A stretch of 64,000 nucleotides of DNA from Viscum album (Eukaryota; Streptophyta; Magnoliopsida; Santalales; Viscaceae): positions 1,656,312,062 through 1,656,376,061 of the forward strand of contig OY728121.1 of the NCBI GenBank assembly GCA_963277665.1, read 5' to 3'. Positions 47,153-57,786 of this stretch are shown one piece after another. The position numbers were made by a program, and so were the translations under genes. The notes below the pieces were generated by a model. It did no database searches and was not told where the DNA came from. It was given only the letters and a program-made list of their open reading frames with translations. The number at the start of each line of letters is the position of its first letter. Within the stretch, counting starts at the first letter, position 1.

Positions 47153-47230
47153 AACCAACAAAATTTTTTATGGGCTGGATTTTGGGTTTTTAACCAACAA
47201 AAGTTTATATGGGCTGGGTTATGGGTTTTT
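47153..47230 (+). repeat. 39-bp tandem duplication
   Basis: Two adjacent copies, AACCAACAAAATTTTTTATG and AACCAACAAAAGTTTATATG, each followed by GGCTGG.TT.TGGGTTTTT. Confidence 0.85.
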
Positions 47231-47328
47231 AAAATATAAATAAATAAATATGATGGCCCTAGAGTACACATTTAGTCCCATGTTGGTGGGTTATCTATCT
47301 ATTTCCAGTCATAGAAAAGGTTCCCTTT

Positions 47329-47450
47329 AATGCAACCAGATTCTTTTGTAGGCAAATCAAACAATGTTAATTTAGAAATGATGCTCTTCAATGCAACCAG
47401 CTTCTTTTGTAGGAAAATCAAACAATGTTAATATAGAAATGTTTCTCGAC
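47329..47450 (+). repeat. 61-bp tandem duplication
   Basis: AATGCAACCAG.TTCTTTTG starts both copies (47329 and 47390), which share AAATCAAACAATGTTAAT and differ at few positions. Confidence 0.88.
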
Positions 47451-48271
47451 AGTTCATAAAAATTAAAGCATACAACAGAGAGAACCATATGCATAATATA
47501 CATAGAATTCAAATGATAAATGAAAAATAAGTTAAAACTGGTTAAGAAAAAAGGCATAAAAAGGGAGCATAATTGACAGAATGATTCATCTTTTTACTTG
47601 CAGGATCCATGGAAAACACTTTTGAATGGATCCATGATAGCATTTCCAAGTACAAATCTAGATCCATGTGCTGCTGAGCTGATGGAACCTCTCATTGCTA
47701 AATATTTAATAGTATTCCAATCAAGAAAAAAATCCCCGATCTAATATGAAATAAATTTTATTAAGCATGAAATTATTAATAAATTCAACTTTTAATAAAT
47801 TAGTGTCGTAAGAAATACATTTAAAAAAAGGCTCATCCCTAATTAATTGCAAACATAATTCCACACAAATCCACTTCATCAAACCTAGAACTAACAACTT
47901 GAGTTCCAAAAAGTCAAAATTTTCCTAATTCGTACAAAGATGATGACTAATCCATAACTAGAGTTTGGGGAAATGATAAAGACTACATTATTCAGAAATA
48001 TTTTATAGTAGTTGTATATAGAACAACAAGAGATTGGGAATGAAGCCTCGAGTGGAATCTAATGATCAATCTAAAGATCAGATTGATTCATAAACACATT
48101 TCAATAGTGTGCACAATGATTTCCAACAAAACCTGGGATAAGAAAATGTGTCAAGTAGTTTTTTGAAAAAGTAATTAATTTTAATGGTCAAAACCCTTCA
48201 CCAAGTACACAATGGCCTACATCAGTGGTTAATTTTAAATAGCAAGATCCTAGATTTTAAAAAAGATGCAT

Positions 48272-48280
48272 TATATAAGG
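48272..48280 (+). promoter_or_regulatory. Candidate TATA box near the right end of the CACTA
   Basis: TATATAAGG followed about 30 bp on by a purine-rich then GC-rich leader-like stretch and the 14-bp repeat. It could be a promoter of the element or of a captured fragment. No transcript evidence, and no gene is recognised behind it. Confidence 0.3.
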
Positions 48281-48432
48281 GGAGTGGAATCAGAGAGAAC
48301 AGAAGCCTTGGGGATTGCTGCCGTGTTTCAATCGTGGCTTCCGGCCGCTGAATATTTTTAGCATGTCATCAAGGAAGTATTGTGAGGATGATGGAAACAA
48401 TTAAAATCGAGAGCATACTTTCCAAGAGTCCG

Positions 48433-48660
48433 AGAGGAGGGTGCGGTGAGGAGGAGGTCACAACGAGGAGGGCGCGGCGAGGAGGGCGTGACGAGGAGGG
48501 AGCGGCGAGGAGGGCGCGACGAGGAGGGCGCGGTGAGGAGGGCGCGGCGAGGAGGAGGCGTCGGGGAGGAGGATCGGTGAGGAGGGCATGACTAGGAGGC
48601 GTCATGGAGGAGGAGGGCACGGCGAGGAGGCATCGGGGAGGAGAAGGGTCGCGAGGGCAG
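48433..48660 (+). repeat. 14-bp GC-rich repeat CGAGGAGGGCGCGG
   Basis: About seven units of exactly 14 bp lie in the middle, and more degenerate GAGGAG copies flank them. It is purine-rich on plus, in contrast to most other arrays. Open frames on both strands (Arg/Gly/Glu on plus; Pro/Ser/Ala on minus) result from the absence of stops in the unit. Confidence 0.85.
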
Positions 48661-48689
48661 GAGGAGCCTGATGGAGATAATTGGAAAAA

Positions 48690-48783
48690 AAACGGGGTGA
48701 GTGATATAACCACAGATAAGATTTTTATCCGTGGTAATATAAAAGCTATAGCCATGGATCTATAAATCCGTGGCTATAGGTCT
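48690..48783. repeat. Right subterminal palindromes of the CACTA
   Basis: The clearest is at 48746-48779: arms of 14 bp, CTATAGCCATGGAT and ATCCGTGGCTATAG, with one mismatch and a six-base loop. CCACAGAT...ATCCGTGG at about 48710-48735 is a second. They correspond to the CCACGG palindromes of the left end. Confidence 0.8.
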
Positions 48784-48811
48784 GTGGCTATAGCCCAGAT
48801 TTGTAGCAGTG
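48784..48811 (-). repeat. Right terminal inverted repeat of the CACTA
   Basis: GTGGCTATAGCCC...GTAGCAGTG is the inverse of the left end with 23/28 matches, followed by ACA, equal to the bases before the left end. Confidence 0.9.
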
Positions 48812-48967
48812 ACATAAGGATTTAGCTAAAATTATATGTGAGGTGAAAATATTATCCATAAATCAAAAAGAATTTATTTCATAAGCATTGGAGGAAACAT
48901 GAAAATGGAAGAAATATCTGATTAAAAAGAACATGAAATCATGGGAGTTTCTCAAAAGTCTTTTCCT

Positions 48968-49112
48968 TGTGTTATATTGTGAACCTGTCTAATAAAAAAA
49001 TTTCCACAAATCATTTTGTGAGACTAGATAAGAGGAATCATGTTAAATCATTATGTTTTGAGCCTAGATAATCACATTCATGTTGACACATTATTTTTGT
49101 AACATGGTTAGT
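48968..49112 (-). repeat. 40-bp minisatellite, short version (about 4 units)
   Basis: Units centred on GTGAACCTG.CTAATAA, GTGAGACTAGATAAG, TTGAGCCTAGATAATCAC and GTAACATGGTTAGTCAT, spaced about 35-40 bp. The same repeat has about 11 units in the other LTR (55640-56105). Confidence 0.75.
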
Positions 49113-49189
49113 CATCAAACCATATGGGTCTTCTATAATACCTTTTTTTCACAAAAAACTAAAAACTATTACACATAATGATGAATTAT

Positions 49190-49705
49190 TAGAGTAAATA
49201 CTATTTCAATAGTCCAATGAATGTTATTTTTGTGTTCTATTTCCTTACTCACACACACCTCAGTAAACTTCCTAAGAGGTCACCCATCTAGAAACTACTC
49301 TATGAAATTAAAACTAAACAATGTTGTTATAATCATGTAAGATGCTAAAAAAGTGCACCTTGTTGACATGGGTAGTAATATTTTTTATTTTTATGTCTCA
49401 CCCATGGTTATATTGTAATTCCTTAGTTTTATTATCGACACACCAAGGCTATTATGTATCAGGGTACCTTATCAGAATAATTATTGTCACATTAGGAAAG
49501 AAAATATTATTTTAGTGTGATTTTTACTCACTCAAACAAACCCCAATATACTTATTTAGAGGTCACCAATTTAGACACCACTTTTGAATAATAATGATTA
49601 AGTGTGAATTTATAAATAGTTATTCCCTTGAAAATAAAGGTTCACCTTGTTTACATGTGTAATAAGTTTTAGTCTTTGAAGTTCATTCTTCCAGGGGTGT
49701 TACAA
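49190..49705 (-). mobile_element. 5S-rRNA-derived, Cassandra-like TRIM (direct-repeat pair)
   Basis: Two diverged direct repeats about 283 bp apart (anchors GAGGTCACC at 49276 and 49559) share a TACTCAC...CACC block on the left and a CACCTTGTT.ACATG.GTA block on the right. On the minus strand each carries AGATGGGTGACCTCTTAGGAAG-like sequence, the conserved part of plant 5S rRNA around box C. The right copy starts TGTAACACCCC (minus strand, 49704). LTRs with embedded 5S sequence define Cassandra TRIM elements. The interior is very short. No clear primer site or target duplication was found, so a simple duplication of a 5S-derived repeat is the alternative. Confidence 0.5.
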
Positions 49706-51347
49706 ATTCATTCTCTTAAAGGATGTATATCATAAAATAATTTAGAGGGTAATCATAATCATAACTCCATAAAAGATTAACATTTTGGAGGTAGAGAGTA
49801 ATATAAAATTGAAACCTTAGGAATGATTCTCAAAAAACAATTTAAATATTTACATGAAATGGTGAAGAAAAATTTTACTTTCAAACAAAAAAATTAATAA
49901 GGTGATATTTTTTAAAAAAAAATACATAAAATTATTCCCAAATAATGGATATTTAAAAAAATAATGTTTATGAAAGGAACTATGTAGTGGGAGATAGAAA
50001 ATATATATAACTTAAATAGAAATTACTATTTTTATTTTTTGGATAGTTTTAGAGAAAAATCAAATCGATGAAAAAGATAAAAAAAATATTAGGATTATAG
50101 AAGAAAATATATATTTGGATTTAAAAATAATATAATAAATAATTTTTGGATATAATTAATATAGATATGTAGGATAAATATCAAAAATATAGGATGATAA
50201 TAATTCATAATAATGAAATATTTTTGTGATAAAATAAATACATAGATGAATAAGAATATGGAATAATAATGTAATTTCTATATGGAAATGGAGAAAATAG
50301 AATATTTGATAGAGACATTAAATAATATAAAAAACATAGAAGAAAATTTTTAGAGAAAAAAGTGAATGACTCCAATAAAGTAGATTTGGTTGAAAAAAAC
50401 CCTTATATTTTAAATAACTTTTATTTTAATTGAAATAATTTAAAAGATAATGAGAATATAAATTAATTTATAAAAGTATGAATATTTGACTAGGTAGATT
50501 TATAGGGAAAAATGATGTAAATGGAGGGAAAATTATATCTTGAAAAAACAATTTAAAAATTATTATAACTTAATGAAAGGAAATTGAGTTAACAAAAACC
50601 CTTATAGATTTGGTAACTTTTAAATAAAAATCCCCCGAAAGTGAGATCTTATAATGAAACTTTAAATACTGTTAATTAAGAGTTAAATATGAGAAAATAG
50701 GTCAATTAGGTTTTATGTAAACCATTTAATTTTAAGTAGGTGTATAATATGAAACACGTCTCAAAGAAGGAAAACTGGGATGAAAACCTATTATCCCGGA
50801 TTTCGGCTTGGCCAGATACCTTCCCTCATCATTAAAGACATGATTATTCCTCAAATTTAAACTTTAAAATAAAGTATTTGGTACTCCTTGTGGCCAAATA
50901 TTACCAAATTTGAGAAGGTATTTCTAGGGGAGATTTTGGTTAGTGATTCAGGAGGAGGTTGAAAGAAGTTCATGTTTTTATGTGGATATAGTAGGAGTCC
51001 TCTTATAGGTGTGATTAAGTGTAATTTTTACAAATAATTGTTCTCTAATGAATAAATAATGTAATTTTTGTCTGAATGTTTATCTATAGTTAAAATATAA
51101 TGGAGATAAGATAAGGGGAGGTCTTTTATTCCACCATCCAATCATTTAGGGGAAATATTTTTTGATATATTTGGTCTTTACCAATTAGTTAAACTCATTC
51201 ACCCCATTTTACCTTTACCATGAAAACCTAATTATTACATCAGTAAATTATTTATATGCATAATTTTTTTGACTAATTTAATTATTTGTATTTATATTAA
51301 ATTTCTAAAATTGATAGAAATTAATTTTAATATAAGAACGCGTAACA

Positions 51348-52689
51348 CAAAAAAATAATTTTTTTGAAAAGATTGTTTTATGAAATAAATGAATTTACTA
51401 TTATTATATTTCATTTAATATATATAAGATTAATATTAAATGATTTTTTTATATTTATTATGAATAAAATTCATCAAAATATTTATTTTCTAGCGATTAA
51501 TTTAATTTAATTCTATAAAAAAGAAATTACACACATAAAATCAACTATTTGAAAAATACCACTTTCAACATTTATAAATTTATTCATAGTTCTTTAAAAA
51601 TTCATTATTTATTTTATAAACATTAGTTGAATATTTTATAATAATTTTTATTAAAATAAATTTATCATTTATATAAAATTATTCTTTAAAGGAAAATTTT
51701 ATAAAACCATGAAATTTATAAAAATACATGTCATATGAATGTAAATATATATAAAAAATTATTTATTACATTAATAAAAACATGTTTATATCATCATATC
51801 ATCTAATTTAAATACACCAAAAGACCTTTTCCTAAACCATAAGAATTATATTAGAAATGGTGAGATTTATTAGTAGTGATTAAACTATCACTGTTCTAGT
51901 AGTGATTTCCATGATCTTGAACTTCTTTCACAGATGATTTCACTCAACCCATGGAAGTTGATGTTCAACATGGGAAGGGTCTAGGTCAAACTATAAGGAT
52001 GATGCCTCTTTTTCAAGCAAAAAAAATACACCTCATAATGAAAATTTTTATTACCTGGTGACATTAATTATCCTTTCTACATAGATTTCATTATGTAGTT
52101 ACTCTTATTTTTTCCTCAAATTTAATGGCCATGTTATGATGGTCACATTTTAATTGAATACCACTGATTAATTATTCTTTTTTCAAAACATGTTGTTAAC
52201 AGTTATATAATCACAAAGACCATATAAACCAAATGAACATATTATATTCCTATATATATATATATATACTTACATATATCTCTAAATTCATTCAACCAAT
52301 TTGTTTAATTTATTCTCATAATTTCTATTACATTAAGAAGTGTTTTAAATCATTCCATATTTATAATCAGTGGTATGATCTTTAAACAAAATCATGTGTT
52401 TGACGATTTCATGTTATTGGTATTTTTATTTACTTTTATTTTTTTCTTCTTATGTTTTCTAAATGAAATTTAATACTAAATTCTTATAATGTATAAATAT
52501 TTTTCTTGAATTATAATATTTTTTATAATTTAAATATATCTTGGTTCATTCTAATTCGGTGTTGTAGTTCTCCTAAGCTATCTAACACAATATTTATATT
52601 TAGTGGAATACAAACTAAAATCATGATATATTAAATTATAACCCCTTAAAAGAATTTCAACCTTAAAATTTCATTATTAAATGGAAACA
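51348..52689 (-). other. 3' untranslated-like interior of the minus-strand chromovirus
   Basis: Lies between the chromodomain remnant and the 3' LTR on the minus strand. No reading frame was recognised. A short hairpin (AGTGAT...ATCACT, about 51875-51892) and an (AT)n run at about 52250 are the only structures seen. Confidence 0.45.
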
Positions 52690-52830
52690 AATGAGGGTAC
52701 TTTTGTCTCATTACATCTTCTTGTTCTGACATAGCTTCAATATGTATATGATTTCACCAAAAAACTTTTTCTAGGTGGATGGTATTATTTTTTCACCAAA
52801 TTATCTCTACAATCCAAGATCTCCACTAAT
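52690..52830 (-). pseudogene. Chromodomain remnant of the minus-strand chromovirus
   Basis: On the minus strand, ILDCRDNLV (about 52800-52825) and WWNHIHIEAMSEQEDVM followed by RQKYPSF (52696-52764) match the chromodomain pattern ILDRR..VLRNK / LWRNH..E.ATWE.EDEMR..YPHLF. Frame changes separate the parts. Confidence 0.75.
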
Positions 52831-53470
52831 TGTTTCACATGATAGAGATCAAGTTAAAGTTGCACTACCTTGTAGTTTGGTATATTTTATGGATCTGGTA
52901 TTCACTTCCTCAAAAGCGATTCATGAAAAACATCATAAACCTTTTAGAGGTTTGGTGTATGTACTAAATGATAATCTACGGTCCCTATATAATCAATAAT
53001 ATCAAAGGGAATAACGTATCTTTTCATATCTTTCCCCTCTTCCCAATTCACATAACCACATACAAGGAGATATTTAAAGGAATTTTTTTCCACCAAATTT
53101 ATACTATAGTTCTTGTTGATGATTATTAACATATCTATTCTATCATATTTTCACTTATTTTATATATATTTTTTTTTTGAATCTTATCCATTATTTACTA
53201 AACCATATCAGGTCCTAATAGCTTGCTCTCTCCATCTTAATCCTTACATGTTAGTGTTTTATATCCATTTCCATATAGAGCCTCATATGGTGCTATTTGT
53301 ATTCTAGAGTGAAGATTTTTGTTACATGGGTAATCCACCAAAGGAAGATGTTCATATAAAATTCCTTTTAAATTAATCGAGCATGATATTATAATATATT
53401 CTTGTGCTTGAAGGGTACTTTCATATAAACCATTAGTTTATGGATGACGATCTATGATAAAGTTGATATC
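52831..53470 (-). pseudogene. Integrase C-terminal half of the minus-strand chromovirus
   Basis: Read on the minus strand from high to low coordinates: HPQTNGLYESTLQAQEY (about 53400-53450), HLPLVDYP, then QIAPYEALYGN, a decayed DGESKLLGPDMV, and RYVIPFDIIDYIGTVDYH (within the 62-codon frame 52944-53132) with YDVFHESLLRK. The catalytic Glu after HPQTNG appears as YE, so it may be kept. The catalytic Asp region and zinc-binding domain were not found. Multiple stops and frameshifts. Confidence 0.82.
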
Positions 53471-53860
53471 CTCCATAGATGCGACACATATTTGGGATCT
53501 AAATATTAGAACACCATTTTTTATGGTTAAACTAAGGAATATTTACTACCTTACTTTGTAGATATTTATATTCCTACTATGAATCCTTTAAACTTTCATG
53601 GATTTATTTTTGATTAGTAATTTGTGAGAGGTAGGATTTTACCCCTTACTTTATGATTTATAAATATTTACTTCCTGAAAAAGTGAATTGGTGAAACAAT
53701 ATTGAAGAACATCGATATATAAAATAATTTTCCAATATCTCCTAAAAATTGGCTTTCAACTTTTATAATTATATAGGGGAAATTCTATAATGACTCTTCA
53801 ATATAGATTTATGACTAGGTTTTAGTTAAATTGAAAAATGAATCTTACATTATTTGGGTA
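53471..53860 (-). pseudogene. N-terminal RT fragment, rest of RT and RNase H deleted
   Basis: Minus-strand reading gives ISPI-L-KLKANF-EIL, then an IYRCSS..FHQFTFSGSKY stretch in the position of the RT start (PISK.PYRM.P.EL.ELK.QL.ELL..GFI.PS.SPW). It then leads within about 200 bp to integrase sequence. The YxDD box and all of RNase H are missing, so an internal deletion joins early RT to the integrase core. Confidence 0.6.
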
Positions 53861-54545
53861 GAGTGAGTAGTTCTTTGGGAAATACTTCAATACATTCCTA
53901 TGAAATTGGTATTTTTTCAACATTGATATCATCCCCAACCATATGAGAAAAATCCCCCCTAAAATTGGTTATTAAGACCCATATGATAGAATTAATTCCC
54001 ATAGGGATTTCATAGATATCCTTGCACTGATATATGATTATAGGTTGATGAAGGAGAGGAAGTTTGATTTACCTATCTTAGAAATTAATATGGTATCTAA
54101 GTATTTAGGTCCAATAAATTCCCAAAATCATATCAAATTCTACTATTAAGAGAATAATTAGATGTTAGGAAGCACATTTTTGAAAATTATATTTTAAAGG
54201 AGTTATAGACTTAGGATTATATAATTATACCTCTTGATGTTTTCACCAATAATTCAATATATAATCATTGGATGGGTCATTTAATTCTCTTAGAAAACAT
54301 TATTAATATAAATGAGTGGGTATAATAATAATAAAATGATTAATTTATAGTTATTTATTGGATAATAAATGTACCTTTCACCATTTAATTTCACTAACAA
54401 CATTAGTAGTTGAGATTGAAAAAGTATTTTTTATCCCATGGATTAAGAGGTTGTTCATATCTACTGTAATCATTGTCCATTAGGTAAGGGAATTTTATTT
54501 TAATAATTCAAAAACTTCTTACATTTGAAGCATTGAATTATGGGT
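53861..54545 (-). pseudogene. Gag zinc knuckle, protease and linker of the minus-strand chromovirus
   Basis: In minus-strand order: a knuckle QCFKCKKFLNY-NK (about 54497-54545), where CxxC is kept and the His is Asn; a protease trace VEFDMILGIYW (about 54105-54150), matching the FDVILGMDWL motif; and ECIEVFPKELLTLPK (about 53870-53915), matching the EFPDVFPEELPGLPP linker before RT. The protease active-site triplet was not identified. Confidence 0.7.
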
Positions 54546-55364
54546 GGTGCATTGGTTGGTACCTTACTCTCCCCCATATTTTTAATTAGCCTCTTTTCAA
54601 TTATTCAAAAATCATAATCTTGAAAACAAAACTTTCACACCTGAAATATGTTTTAGTTTATCTAATTTTCTTGGGTGATTTTCCAACATTTTTTATATAT
54701 AGGAAGAGGAATATTATTTCATTAATTACCTTTATCCCCTTAACATCAATATACCTCCATTTATATCTTACTTGGTGTGTTTGAGAGTTTTATACGGTTC
54801 ATTTTATTAATCATAACTCAAGATTACCAGCTAATCAAAAACATATTATTTTCAACACCAACACCCATATTCATTGGTTGTTCACTGAAAAAACCATATA
54901 ATTTTCCCTCAAACTCATTTTTTTTACTTAGGTCCTCCTCTTTACATGCTTTTACATTGAAAAAATGGGTTAAAATGATTAATAAATAATATCATCATAA
55001 GAAAATTAGATTAAACAATCACATGACCCTGAAAAATCACTCAAAATATGTCTTATTAAATGGATCCTTCCTTTTAGACTGATACATTACGTTCAACCTA
55101 GGTTTCATGAAGTCATATTATTTAATATTTCTTAATGTAACCCCTAAAAATAAATTAAATTTTCTCTTATACCAAGTAAGATGACCTAAGAATAACAATC
55201 ATATATTTTACAAAAAATTTGTTATTTAAACATTTGACCTCAAAAATAAATTCATAATCACAAAACATCTCTATTTAAAATTATTTCTTAAATATCTCCC
55301 ATAATGTTATAGTCAAATGAATTTTTTAAAACATATTCATGTACATAATTTCCTATAGAATAGG
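54546..55364 (-). other. Presumed gag region of the minus-strand chromovirus
   Basis: Lies between the zinc knuckle and the 5' LTR, where gag should be, but no gag core motif could be read. No convincing primer-binding site was found next to the LTR. Confidence 0.4.
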
Positions 55365-57786
55365 GAGATATTAGGAGTGATCTCAAATGCTACATGAGGG
55401 AAAAACTTATCAATGAGTCCTAAAGGGTCTTTTATTATTCATGTAATAAAACATGATCATGGGTCATATATATGATTAAAAATAAAAATAAATAATTATA
55501 TTTATCCATAATCCATGATAGAAGAATATATAACATCAAAATGATTATAATATAATCATAACATGTATCACTAAATAAGAATACAAAATGAAGATAATAA
55601 AATCATGGGACTTGAAGTATTACATTGTCACATTGTATATATATAATCATATAAATGAATATAAATGTGAACATAGATAATCACAATAATATCCATGTAT
55701 TATGTTGTGACTGGGTATAATCACGGTTATTTCCATGCATTTTGTTCTGAACCTGGATAATTATAATCATTTAATAAAATTAGTTTGTGAACCTAGATAA
55801 TCATAATCTCATGCACACGTTAGTTTTGTGAAAATATAAAACCACAATCATGTCCACTCAATATGTTGTGAATCTTGATAATCATATCCATTTCCACATA
55901 TTATGTTTTTAACCAGACTAATCGTAATCACATACATGAATTATAAATTGAACATGAATAATTTCCATCGTTTCTAAGCATTATTTTGTAAACTTGGTTA
56001 ATTAAAATCATTCCCACACTTTATAGGTGAATCTATATAATCATAATCATTTATATGCATTATAGTGTGAACCTGACTAATCAAAAACATGTCCATTAAT
56101 TATATCATGATATGAAAAGATTTAAAAAATTCAATAGAGGTTTATCGAAGACCAATTAATCAAATAATGATAAATCACATATATGTGTTCTATATGAAAC
56201 TAATCATCCATAGTATCATAAAAACCCAAGTATACAAAATGGGTTACATGAAATTTTATAATGGCATCACATGAAATTGAATTAAGAATTGGACTATATG
56301 TGACCAATAATTAAATCACCTAAAGTATGTATATCAAAATATCATTATTTGGGTCATCATGAACATAAATCCACAAGAGGAAAATATTTTGGAGAGACAG
56401 TTGAAAAATGAAGTGAAACTTTATGAAGAGTTTTCTTAAAACACCTTTATTTTTATTATAACAATATTAAGTGATATGTCACTTTCAAAAATAATTTTCA
56501 AGATGGTGATGAAAAAAATTATTAAAACAAATATTTAAAAAGAATCCTGAATAATGGAAATTGAAAAAGAAATGAAGGTTAAGTTAATAAATGTAGAGTG
56601 TATGATAAAAAAACTTATGCAATTTTAAAAAATTATTTGTATGTTTTTTTATTACTTTTATAGAAAAACCACATTGTTGAAAGAGTAATAAAAGTTACAA
56701 TTGAAATAGAAAAAGATAAATTTTAGGATTACATAAGATAATATATATTTTAATTTAAAAGGAACAATGAAATTTTTTTATTGAAATACTGAATATGGAC
56801 ATGGAGATTACTGATTTAATAGAGTGTATGTGAATTATTCTTAACAATGTCATATTTTTATAAATAAATAAATCCATTAAATAAGATTATTATGAAATTA
56901 AAATGTAATTTCCTTAGTGAATAATGAAATAGAACATATTATATAAAAAATAGATAAATATAATAGACATAAAATAACATAACCAAATAAAAAAGTATAC
57001 AACTCAAATAAAAGGCATAGTGTCAATAAAAACCCCTTACATTTGAAATAACTTTTATTTCAAAGTAATAATATATAAATAAATGAGAAAATAAATTACT
57101 TTGGAAAAACATAAATAGTTGGAGGAGAAGAATTGTAGTTGAAAATAATGTGGATGAAAATATATGTCAATGTGGAAATATATGCACCATATTAATTAAA
57201 ATTTTGTCGTAATACCAAAAAAGTCTTAAACAAGAAATATTTTGATGGAAACTCATTGGATTGGATTCATACTTGATTGGACTTACTCTAACTTCATTGA
57301 ATACTTGAATATTCTACCCATGAGATTCATGGAAATGAAGTATTTGGGAATCCTTATGATCATTGGTTAAAAAACATGAGATAGTATTGTTAGTTGTCTA
57401 TTTTGGGATGTGATTATAGAGGAAACATAAGGAAAGGAGTTTTTTATGTGGGTAGAGGATGGGTCCTTTTATGGGTAACCTTGAGTGGAATTTTTACAAA
57501 CATACATTCATTAATGAGGAAGGAAGTTAATTTCACATGTAAAGTGGATCCAAAGTTGACAAACAATTGAAATAATATAAGGCGAAGTCAATGATCCACT
57601 CCTCTGTTCATTTAGGGATAAAATTTTAGGATATTTTAGATATGTTCCCATTAGTTAATAATATTTTCCTAATTTCTCCTTCACTATGACAACTCAATTT
57701 TTACATCGGTAACTTATATTTATAACTAAAAATAATATTAACCTTATGACATAATTTTAACTTTATTATTAAAGAAAATAATTACA
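55365..57786 (-). repeat. 5' LTR of the minus-strand chromovirus
   Basis: Partner of the LTR at 34.9-35.0 plus 48.8-51.3 kb. On the minus strand it starts TGTAATTATTTTC at 57786. The left end is approximate. After allowing for the 5S-derived insertion and the shorter minisatellite, the two copies come out close in length. Confidence 0.65.
55640..56105 (-). repeat. 40-bp minisatellite, long version (about 11 units)
   Basis: Units are about 40 bp and carry GTGAACCTAGATAATCAT followed by CCATGCATTATGTT-like sequence. Variants include GTGACTGGGTATAATCAC, CTGAACCTGGATAATTAT and GTGAATCTATATAATCAT. The repeat is in the same relative place as the short version in the other LTR. Confidence 0.85.

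Larger units (their letters stand above)
45801..48432. other. CACTA right-hand interior, AT-rich, coding content not recognised
   Basis: A transposase gene would be expected in an autonomous CACTA, but no TNP2-type motif was read on either strand. A 74-codon frame (46123-46347) and a minus-strand one (46479-46700) have no recognised domain. Two small tandem duplications are present at 47153-47230 and 47329-47450. Confidence 0.4.
35020..48811. mobile_element. CACTA (En/Spm) transposon of 13.8 kb filled with GC-rich tandem arrays, non-autonomous
   Basis: The ends are inverted repeats of 28 bp with 23 matches, starting CACTACTG on the left and, complemented, CACTGCTA on the right, sharing GGGCTATAGCCAC. 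They are flanked on both sides by the same three bases, ACA (35017-35019, 48812-48814), the target duplication length of the CACTA superfamily. Both subterminal zones carry multiple short palindromes with CCACGG/CCGTGG. No transposase (TNP2/TNPD or TNPA type) could be read anywhere inside, so it would need transposase from elsewhere. About half of the interior consists of GC-rich tandem repeats separated by AT-rich spacers. Confidence 0.9.
48815..51347 (-). repeat. Right piece of the 3' LTR of the minus-strand chromovirus
   Basis: Parallels 55450-57786 in the same order: TTATCCATAA, AAATCATGGGA, a 40-bp minisatellite, GATGTATATCA, the AGGATTA.A.AAGA.AATATATAT block, ACCCTTA.ATTT.AAATAACTTTTATTT, and TTACATC.GTAA near the right end. 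On the minus strand it begins TGTTACG at 51347. It is interrupted by a 5S-derived repeat pair at 49190-49705 that the other LTR lacks. Confidence 0.7.

Noticed and set aside
48382..48591. Arg-rich 69-codon frame as a protamine- or RGG-like protein
   Set aside because: It coincides with the 14-bp repeat, and an equally open frame exists on the other strand.
49190..49705. Functional 5S rRNA genes
   Set aside because: Only the region around box C is recognisable, it is diverged between the two copies, and the rest of the 120-nt gene is not present.
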